Below are positions 31,302 through 36,997 of a DNA stretch of 36,997 nucleotides, in pieces. Both the position numbers and the translations under genes were made by a program. The stretch covers positions 1 through 36,997 of the forward strand of contig CABXXT010000011.1 in assembly GCA_902516285.1 (NCBI GenBank), written 5' to 3'. This DNA is from an uncultured SAR86 cluster bacterium (lineage in GTDB: Bacteria > Pseudomonadota > Gammaproteobacteria > Magnimaribacterales > D2472). The notes under the pieces are model-generated. The model did no database searches. It had not been told where the DNA came from and saw only the letters and a list, made by a program, of their open reading frames with translations. Every line of letters starts with the position of its first letter. Within the stretch, counting starts at the first letter, position 1.

Positions 31302-31972
31302 CAGTTAATTTAAAAAACATCAAACAAAGGATTGAAGAGATTGCTTCAAGTAATAATTTTGATTCTAAAGAAGTTAAGATCATTGCTGTCTCGAAAAAAA
31401 AGGATTTCAGCCTTATAAAAATTGCAAATAATTTAGGTGTGAAAGATTTTGGTGAAAACTATGCACAAGAATTAAAAACTAAAGCTGAGATGGTTAATGA
31501 TGAAAAAATTTCTTGGCATTTCATTGGTCCTATACAATCAAACAAAGTAAAGCTAATTGCAAAGTATGCTCATTGGGTTCATGCATTGGACCGAGAAAAA
31601 GTTATATTTAAACTTAATGATGAATGCAAAAAACATAGCAAATTAATAAATGGTTTTATTCAGGTTAATATTTCATCAGAAGATTCTAAAAGTGGTTGCA
31701 ATCCAGATAACTTTATAGAGCTAGCAAAACTTATTAAATCAATGAAAAATGTAAATTTAAAAGGCATAATGGCACTCCCAAAGCTAACTGATAATAAGTT
31801 AGATAGGATGGAAACTATGAATAAAGTTGTAAATCTTAGTAATAGATTAAAGAGTCACTTTCCTGAGGCCAAATACATATCAATGGGTACTACATCAGAC
31901 TTTGAAGATGCTGTATCAGTTGGGTCAAATGTTATCAGAATTGGTGAATCAATTTTTGGAAAAAGATTATGA
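31286..31972 (+). CDS. yggS: PLP-binding homeostasis protein YggS (PLPBP)
   Basis: 228 residues, a single TIM-barrel PLP-binding protein involved in vitamin B6 and amino-acid homeostasis. KIIAVSKKK carries the PLP Lys37; DFGENYAQEL, WHFIGPIQSNKVK, IQVNISSEDSKSG, LKGIMALP and SMGTTSDFEDAV are all family signatures, ending RIGESIFGKR. It is followed by proC and yggT, the usual order. The stop overlaps the proC start as ATGA. Confidence 0.95.
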   Translation: MQEKIAVNLKNIKQRIEEIASSNNFDSKEVKIIAVSKKKDFSLIKIANNLGVKDFGENYAQELKTKAEMVNDEKISWHFIGPIQSNKVKLIAKYAHWVHALDREKVIFKLNDECKKHSKLINGFIQVNISSEDSKSGCNPDNFIELAKLIKSMKNVNLKGIMALPKLTDNKLDRMETMNKVVNLSNRLKSHFPEAKYISMGTTSDFEDAVSVGSNVIRIGESIFGKRL

Positions 31973-32757
31973 GGATTGCATTTTATGGTTGTGGCAATAT
32001 TGCGCAATCTATTATTGAGGGATTGATTGAAGACGGATTTAAATCTAAAGATATTTTTTATTTGGATAGAAACAAAGAGAATAAGAAAAGATTAAAAAAA
32101 TTAAAAATTAAAAATTTAGAGAATCATAAAGTAAGTATTGATATTTTCTTCCTTGCGGTTAAGCCAAAAGATGCAATGTTAGGATTCGAAACAATTTTAG
32201 AATCATATAAGAATCCAAAAGTAGTATCTTTGGTTGCAGGCATTAACTCAAAGTCATATTTGAAAAGAGGAAACGATATAGAGTTTCTTCGTGCTATGCC
32301 AAATACTTCTTCAAAGTATAATTCTGGAATTACAGCCATCTTAAACTCAACCTTCAAAGAAAATAATCTTAAAAAGGTTATCAAGCTATTTAATAGAGTT
32401 GGAATTGTTTTAGAGCTTAACAAAGAATCAAGTATGGACAAGTTCACCGGCTTTATTGGTAGTGGGCCAGCATATTTTTTCTATTTGCTTAAAACCTATG
32501 AAAAAAATTTAAACAAGTTGAGTAATGGAGATTCTTTAAAATCTAAAGAAATTATTGCTAGCCTTCTTAACGGAGTTGCTTTATCTATTAAAAATGGTGG
32601 TTCCATGGATGAGTTAATTAGCATTGTGGCATCTAGGAAAGGAACCACTGAAGCAGGAATAAATCTCTTTAAGAGCAAGAAGTTACTTAATATTTTTGAT
32701 TATGGTATTAAATCTGCAATAAAAAGGTCAAAAGAAATATCAAATGAATATAAATAG
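31969..32757 (+). CDS. proC: Pyrroline-5-carboxylate reductase
   Basis: Last step of proline synthesis: pyrroline-5-carboxylate to proline with NAD(P)H. 262 residues; dinucleotide-binding GCGNIAQSIIEGL near the N-terminus, FFLAVKPKD, RAMPNTSSKYNSGI (usual PNTP replaced by PNTS), FIGSGPAYFFYLL, and the C-terminal VASRKGTTEAGI. It overlaps yggS by 4 bases and yggT by 14 bases. Confidence 0.95.
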   Translation: MRIAFYGCGNIAQSIIEGLIEDGFKSKDIFYLDRNKENKKRLKKLKIKNLENHKVSIDIFFLAVKPKDAMLGFETILESYKNPKVVSLVAGINSKSYLKRGNDIEFLRAMPNTSSKYNSGITAILNSTFKENNLKKVIKLFNRVGIVLELNKESSMDKFTGFIGSGPAYFFYLLKTYEKNLNKLSNGDSLKSKEIIASLLNGVALSIKNGGSMDELISIVASRKGTTEAGINLFKSKKLLNIFDYGIKSAIKRSKEISNEYK

Positions 32758-33268
32758 TATTGAAATAGTAGGAATAATTTTAGACGTACTAAACTATGCT
32801 TTCGTATTCTTGTTCTTGTTCAGCCTTTTAAAAGTAAATTACTTTAATCCTATTGTGAGTGTGTTAATGAAAATATATTCGCCAATTGAAAAAATATCAA
32901 TAATTAGAAATAGAACCATAAATATATTTTTTATATCTGTACTAATAGAATTTATTACTTTAATGATTTATTTCGGCAGTCAATACGAAACGTTATCTTT
33001 GGCTGCAGTATCTATTGTAAAAACTCTTTTACTTATTCTAAGAATTATATTCTTTGCAGTAATTGGTGGAGTGATTTTAAGCTGGGTTTCACCTGAAAAA
33101 TCTAATGCTTTTCTTGAGTTGGTTGTAGAGGTTTCAGATAAATTAATGAGTCCATTGAGGAATATCATACCCTCAGCTGGAGGTTTAGATTTCTCCCCAT
33201 TATTTATTCTCATTTTTATAAATTTAACAGAAAACTTCTTAAGGAATATCTTAAGCTCAATAGTATGA
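32744..33268 (+). CDS. yggT: YggT family integral membrane protein
   Basis: 174 residues made of two YGGT repeats, each with a pair of hydrophobic helices. The first includes VLNYAFVFLFLFSLLKVN and NPIVSVLMKIYSPIEK; the second includes GGVILSWVSPEKSN and VSDKLMSPLRNIIPSAGGLD. The proline-containing turn before P-I-R/P-L-R is typical. Members have been linked to osmotic tolerance, but no mechanism is known. Its stop overlaps the metX start as ATGA. Confidence 0.9.
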   Translation: MNINSIEIVGIILDVLNYAFVFLFLFSLLKVNYFNPIVSVLMKIYSPIEKISIIRNRTINIFFISVLIEFITLMIYFGSQYETLSLAAVSIVKTLLLILRIIFFAVIGGVILSWVSPEKSNAFLELVVEVSDKLMSPLRNIIPSAGGLDFSPLFILIFINLTENFLRNILSSIV

Positions 33269-34353
33269 AGTCTAAAAGTGAACTAATTAAATTCGAAGAG
33301 GGTATTTCCCTAGAGTCTGGAGATAATCTGAGTTCTTTTGAATTAATGATAGAAACATATGGAGATTTAAATGATTCTAAAACTAATGCTGTTCTAATTT
33401 GTCATGCTTTTTCAGGTAATCACCATGTTGCTGGAAAGAATCCTAAGGGAGAAATTGGTTGGTGGGATGAAATAGTTGGTCCTAATAAAGCTATAGATAC
33501 AAATAAGTATTTTGTTGTATGTTGTAACAATTTAGGTGGTTGTTCTGGATCATCAGGGCCTTCCTCGATAAATCCTACAACTGGAAAAATTTATGGCAAG
33601 GACTTCCCCATTGTCAGTGTTAAAGACTGGGTGAATTCGCAAAATATGTTAACTGAAAGACTGGGAATTCCTCGATGGCTTTTTGTTGTAGGTGGTAGTT
33701 TGGGAGGAATGCAAGCACTTGAATGGTCTATTGCATATCCTGAAAAAATTCTTAAAGCTGGTATTTTTGCAGCAGCTGCTAAATCAAGCACTCAAAATAT
33801 TGCAATGAACGAGGTTGGAAGAGAGTCTATTAGAAAAGATCCTAATTTTAATAATGGAGATTATATTGAGTTAGGTGTTAAGCCTAAAAATGGTCTTAAA
33901 ACTGCAAGAATGTTGGGTCACATAACATATCTTTCAGAGGAAAACATGGACCTAAGATTTGGCAGAAAATTCCAAGATAGTGATTCTAAGGTAGATGGAA
34001 AAGTAGATTTTGAAGTAGAAAATTATCTCCAATATAAAGGAGAAAAGTTTACTGAAAACTTTGATGCTAATTCGTACATATTAATGACAAAAGCAATGGA
34101 TGGATATGATGCGTCAAAAAACTTCAAGAATTTAGATGAAGCTCTTTCAAGTGTCTCATCTGAGCTTCTTATAGTTGGATTCGATTCCGATTGGCTTTAT
34201 CCACCTGAAAGGGGAAAAGAAATTCAGCTTGCAGCTATGAATAATAATATTAGATCATCATATATAACCTTAGATGGTAGACAAGGTCATGATAGTTTCT
34301 TGTTTGCATCAGAAAAATATGAAGAAATAATTCAAGATTTCGTAGGCTCATAA
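33265..34353 (+). CDS. metX: Homoserine O-acyltransferase MetX (MetXS/MetXA family)
   Basis: Activates homoserine for methionine synthesis by O-acylation. 362-residue alpha/beta hydrolase: HAFSGNHHVAG (oxyanion region), NNLGGCSGSSGPSSINPTTG, nucleophile Ser145 in VVGGSLGGMQALEW, Asp309 in DSDWLYPPE and His342 in QGHDSF. DWVNSQ and GSLGGMQALEW resemble the gammaproteobacterial MetX proteins paired with MetW, which often use succinyl-CoA; acetyl-CoA cannot be ruled out by eye. Its stop overlaps the metW start by one base (TAATG). Confidence 0.94.
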   Translation: MKSKSELIKFEEGISLESGDNLSSFELMIETYGDLNDSKTNAVLICHAFSGNHHVAGKNPKGEIGWWDEIVGPNKAIDTNKYFVVCCNNLGGCSGSSGPSSINPTTGKIYGKDFPIVSVKDWVNSQNMLTERLGIPRWLFVVGGSLGGMQALEWSIAYPEKILKAGIFAAAAKSSTQNIAMNEVGRESIRKDPNFNNGDYIELGVKPKNGLKTARMLGHITYLSEENMDLRFGRKFQDSDSKVDGKVDFEVENYLQYKGEKFTENFDANSYILMTKAMDGYDASKNFKNLDEALSSVSSELLIVGFDSDWLYPPERGKEIQLAAMNNNIRSSYITLDGRQGHDSFLFASEKYEEIIQDFVGS

Positions 34354-34946
34354 TGGCAAAAGAGCTTTCATCATATATAGAAAATTGGGTTCCTGAGAAT
34401 AGCAAAGTTATTGATTTTGGCTGTGGTGATGGTTCATTGCTTAAAAAATTAATAAATAGCAAGAATATTTTGGGTTATGGGGTTGAAATTAATGATAAAA
34501 AAATTAATGAATGTATCAAGAAAAAGGTGCCAGTAATTAAGCAAGATATCGACATGGGTATCAACGAATTTGCATCTTCAAATTTTGATTTTTCTATTAT
34601 GGCAAGATCAATACAATGCCTCAAAAATCCAAACTTGGCATTAAATAGGATGCTAAAACTCTCAAAAAGATGTGTTGTTACTCTCCCAAACCTTGGATAT
34701 TGGAAATGCCGATTTGATTTACTCAAAGGAAGAATGCCAGTTACTCCAGACTTGCCCTTAAGTTGGTTTGAAACTGAAAATATTCATCTTTGCACTATCA
34801 AAGATTTTGAAAAATTATGTTCTGACGAGGGTATCAAGATACAAGATAAAGTTTTTCTTAGTGGAAGTGGAAAAAAAAGCTTAATTTCATCATTAATACC
34901 GAATCTTTTTGCAACTGAAGGAGTTTATCTGCTTGAAAAAGAATAA
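34353..34946 (+). CDS. metW: Methionine biosynthesis protein MetW
   Basis: 197-residue Rossmann-fold protein with a SAM-binding motif, VIDFGCGDGSLLKKL, followed by GYGVEINDKKI and QDIDMGINEF; ARSIQCLKNPNLALNRML and TLPNLGYWKCRFDLLKGRMP are MetW signatures. MetW works with MetX in homoserine acylation. The metX-metW pair with rdgB after it matches the arrangement in Pseudomonas. Its 3' end overlaps rdgB by 14 bases. Confidence 0.94.
   Translation: MAKELSSYIENWVPENSKVIDFGCGDGSLLKKLINSKNILGYGVEINDKKINECIKKKVPVIKQDIDMGINEFASSNFDFSIMARSIQCLKNPNLALNRMLKLSKRCVVTLPNLGYWKCRFDLLKGRMPVTPDLPLSWFETENIHLCTIKDFEKLCSDEGIKIQDKVFLSGSGKKSLISSLIPNLFATEGVYLLEKE
34917..34923 (+). promoter_or_regulatory. Ribosome-binding site that sets the rdgB start at TTG 34933
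   Basis: GAAGGAG inside the end of metW is 9 bases before TTG at 34933. A longer in-frame TTG at 34909 lies upstream of this site and would add eight residues not typical of RdgB. Confidence 0.75.
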
Positions 34947-35523
34947 AGATATTCTATTTGCAACTTCTAATAAAGGAAAAATTAAAGAGTTTAAAAAAAT
35001 CTTTAAAGACTATAATTTATTTTCTTTGAGTGATTTTCAAATAGATGACGCTATAGAAGATGGGAACTCTTTTTTTGAGAATGCTTTGATTAAAGCAAAA
35101 CATGGAGCAGCTTATTCTAATAAATACACAATTGCAGATGATTCTGGTCTTGTGATTCCTGAATTAAATTATGAGCCAGGTATATATTCAGCTAGATATG
35201 CTGGAGATGCTGCATCAGATTTAGACAATAGAAATAAAGTAATAAAAAAGATTGAGAGTATCTCTAAACAAAGTCTTGATGCATATTATGTCTGTGTTCT
35301 AGTGGGACTTAGAGCTAATGATGATCCTATGCCAATAATTTCTGAAGGTAAAATTCATGGAAGAGTTTCCATAAATAGCATAGGAGATGGTGGATTTGGT
35401 TATGATAAGATTTTTTACCCAAGAGGTTTTGATTTATCTATGGCTCAAATTGATTCTGAGACTAAAAACGATATTAGTCATAGAGCAATTGCTTCAAAAA
35501 ATTTTTTATTGCAATTTAAATAG
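34933..35523 (+). CDS. rdgB: dITP/XTP pyrophosphatase RdgB (Ham1 family)
   Basis: Removes non-canonical purine nucleotides (dITP, XTP) from the nucleotide pool. 196 residues: ILFATSNKGKIKEFKKIF with the substrate-binding SNKGK motif, FFENALIKAKHGA, IADDSGLVIPEL with catalytic Asp, PGIYSARYAG, GDGGFGYDKIFYP and the C-terminal ISHRAIASKNF. The TTG start is chosen from the ribosome-binding site 9 bases upstream. Its last 8 bases overlap the convergent trmB. Confidence 0.95.
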   Translation: MKKNKDILFATSNKGKIKEFKKIFKDYNLFSLSDFQIDDAIEDGNSFFENALIKAKHGAAYSNKYTIADDSGLVIPELNYEPGIYSARYAGDAASDLDNRNKVIKKIESISKQSLDAYYVCVLVGLRANDDPMPIISEGKIHGRVSINSIGDGGFGYDKIFYPRGFDLSMAQIDSETKNDISHRAIASKNFLLQFK

Positions 35524-36163
35524 ACTTTTTAAAATCGAAGACTGATATCTTTCTTTCTTCTGAGATACCTCTTCTTTCAAACTTAGTTAACTCTTTTCTT
35601 GTGATTATGCTATTTTTTATTTTTGAAAATTTTTTAAAAACTCGGAGATCTTCTTCAATGCTTTCAGCATAGTTTTGCCAATCTGTAGATATATGTAAAT
35701 ATGAGTTTTCTTTCATAAAGTTGAATATCATTTGCAGAAATTCTTTGTTTATAAGTCTTCTTTTATGATGTTTTTCTTTTGGCCAAGGGTCTGGACAAAT
35801 AATAATTATCAAATCAAAAATTTCTTCAGGTTCCCTGTCAAATAGATCTCTAACGTCGTTTTGGTAAATTTTTATGTTTGAAAGTTTTTTTTGATTGATA
35901 GCTCCAATAAGTGATCCAATTCCAGATTTATATACCTCTGATCCAATATGTAAAGTATTTGGATTAAGGATTGCTTGATTGATTAGATTCTCACCATTGC
36001 CAAAGCCAATCTCTAATGCGCATTTAGAATATTTTTTTAAGCTATATTTTAAGTCTTCTAAGTTTTTAATCTCAAAACTTTTAAAAAGCTCAAGATTTCT
36101 TTTCTGACTATTTGTAATTCTCCCATTTCTTTTCGCGAAAGATGGAAGATATTTTTGATGCAT
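35516..36163 (-). CDS. trmB: tRNA (guanine-N7-)-methyltransferase TrmB
   Basis: 215 residues; methylates G46 in the variable loop of tRNAs using SAM. The SAM motif is LEIGFGNGENLINQA, then the signature PDPWPKEKHHKRRLI with the catalytic Asp, HISTDWQNYAE, and TKFERRGI near the end, all typical of TrmB. It begins 14 bases after the rpoH stop and may be co-transcribed with it, which would place it under heat-shock gene control; this is inference. No strong ribosome-binding site is visible. Confidence 0.95.
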   Translation of the reverse strand: MHQKYLPSFAKRNGRITNSQKRNLELFKSFEIKNLEDLKYSLKKYSKCALEIGFGNGENLINQAILNPNTLHIGSEVYKSGIGSLIGAINQKKLSNIKIYQNDVRDLFDREPEEIFDLIIIICPDPWPKEKHHKRRLINKEFLQMIFNFMKENSYLHISTDWQNYAESIEEDLRVFKKFSKIKNSIITRKELTKFERRGISEERKISVFDFKKSI

Positions 36164-36177
36164 TGAAGATTGATGTT

Positions 36178-36997
36178 CTATGCGTGATCTACCATTACAG
36201 ATTTAAGTTTTTTTAATGCAGAACTCTCAATTTGTCTTATTCTTTCAGCAGAAACCTCATACTCATCAGCCAAATCATGAAGTGTAGCTTTTTGATCACC
36301 TAGATATCTCCTTTGAAGGATATCTTTACTTCTATCATCAAGTATTTTAAGTGCCTCTACTAAATCATTTTTATTTACTTGATCTGCTTGCTCATTGGCA
36401 ACAATAACCTCTGGGTCATATGTCTTATCTTCAAGATATTGAGATGGAGACATAATCTCATCATCGTCACTACCGGTAGGTGCAGGAGCGTCAAAAGAAG
36501 AATCATTTGACGAGAGTCTATTTTCCATATGAAGAACGTCTTTAACCTCAACATTCAAATCATTAGCAATCTTTTCCGCTTCTTCTTTTGTAAGCCAATC
36601 TAGGCTCTTCTTTTTACTTCTAAGATTAAAAAATAACTTTCTTTGAGCTTTTGTAGTTGCAATTTTTACTAGTCTCCAGTTTTTTAATATATATTCATGT
36701 ATTTCTGCTTTAATCCAATGTACTGCAAAGGAAACTAATTTAACTCCTCTATGTGGGTCATACTTATCTACCGCCTTCATTAATCCAACATTTCCCTCTT
36801 GAATAATATCCCCTAATGGCAATCCATATCCTTGATACGATCTAGCGATGTGCACAACAAATCTTAAATGATGAATTACAAGCTGTCTCGCTGCATCTAA
36901 ATCATCTTCTTCATACAGCTTTAGTGCTAACTCTTGTTCTTGTTCTTTCGTAAGAATTGGTATTGCATGAATAGACGATAAATAGGATTCTATATCC
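36178..36997 (-). CDS. rpoH: RNA polymerase heat-shock sigma factor RpoH (sigma-32), 5' end outside window
   Basis: About 272 codons of the C-terminal part; the open frame continues past the right edge with no start codon required at 36855. Region 2 reads LRFVVHIARSYQGYGLPLGD, then EGNVGLMKAVDKYDP and LVSFAVHWIKAEIHEYIL, the RpoH-specific core-binding and -10 regions. ATTKAQRKLFFNLRSKKK is the RpoH box. Region 4 has RRYLGDQKATLHDLADEYE and VSAERIRQIESSALKKLK. The E. coli protein is 284 residues, so only about a dozen N-terminal codons are missing. Confidence 0.95.
   Translation of the reverse strand, partial: DIESYLSSIHAIPILTKEQEQELALKLYEEDDLDAARQLVIHHLRFVVHIARSYQGYGLPLGDIIQEGNVGLMKAVDKYDPHRGVKLVSFAVHWIKAEIHEYILKNWRLVKIATTKAQRKLFFNLRSKKKSLDWLTKEEAEKIANDLNVEVKDVLHMENRLSSNDSSFDAPAPTGSDDDEIMSPSQYLEDKTYDPEVIVANEQADQVNKNDLVEALKILDDRSKDILQRRYLGDQKATLHDLADEYEVSAERIRQIESSALKKLKSVMVDHA

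Noticed and set aside
34909-34932. Longer TTG start for rdgB
   Set aside because: The GAAGGAG site lies downstream of it and fits TTG 34933 instead.
1-36997. CRISPR arrays, insertion sequences, toxin-antitoxin or defence genes
   Set aside because: No regularly spaced repeats, no transposase, integrase or nuclease-helicase genes were found on either strand.

Overview
The window is a gene-dense, AT-rich stretch of a bacterial chromosome (about one third G+C by eye). It holds 41 protein-coding genes, two of them cut by the window edges, and one tRNA. Genes are separated by a few bases or overlap by 1-20 bases, and no stretch longer than 300 bases lacks a gene. The largest spaces are 5347-5493, 8098-8280 (which holds tRNA-Phe) and 25616-25758. 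The gene set (mutY-yggX, hspQ, rppH, argS followed by a SPOR protein, the TtpC-type TonB system, metX-metW, an E. coli-like rpoH) points to Gammaproteobacteria. The base composition, tight packing and TonB machinery suggest a streamlined marine lineage of the SAR86 kind; the lineage is inference. I see no phage genes, transposases, CRISPR arrays or integration scars.

Layout: (1) 1-3002, nitrogen control: the C-terminal end of a eukaryote-type (GSII) glutamine synthetase, a hairpin, then ntrB-ntrC. (2) 2999-5346: a membrane-anchored rhodanese, divergent gpmA, then mutY-yggX. (3) 5494-8229: a large dimethylglycine/sarcosine-dehydrogenase-like flavoprotein with a folate-binding GcvT half, then tRNA-Phe with a clear promoter. 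(4) 8281-11356: four overlapping genes for an SDR reductase, a prolyl iminopeptidase, a shikimate-kinase-like P-loop protein and an atypical NAD(P)-binding protein. (5) 11358-13048: five small proteins (two small membrane proteins, a secreted protein, YbjQ, HspQ). (6) 13045-14256: a fold-type-I aminotransferase.

(7) 14291-20374: a long plus-strand run of rmuC, an iron-type ABC permease, rppH, a TauE/SafE permease, lgt, thyA and folA. (8) 25615 down to 20375 on the minus strand: a complete six-gene TonB2-type energy-transduction operon (DUF3450 protein, TtpC, ExbB, ExbD, TonB, TPR protein). (9) 26607-25759 and 28424-26604 on the minus strand: a DUF1295 membrane protein and an M2 (ACE-family) lipoprotein peptidase. 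(10) 28467-35523 on the plus strand: efp, argS, a SPOR protein, yggS, proC, yggT, metX, metW and rdgB. (11) trmB and the 5'-truncated rpoH on the minus strand at the right edge.

Most of this is housekeeping, and I did not find a clearly new multi-gene system. The best leads are two apparent in-place replacements by non-orthologous enzymes within the first 4 kb (GSII at the ntrBC locus; a short alphaproteobacterial-type phosphoglycerate mutase beside the rhodanese gene), the altered FAD-binding motif of the large flavoprotein, the shikimate-kinase-like protein in an overlapping four-gene cluster, and three inverted repeats in intergenic spaces. Several start codons are placed from ribosome-binding sites and stop/start overlaps; four genes (ntrC, mutY, argS, rdgB) appear to start with TTG.
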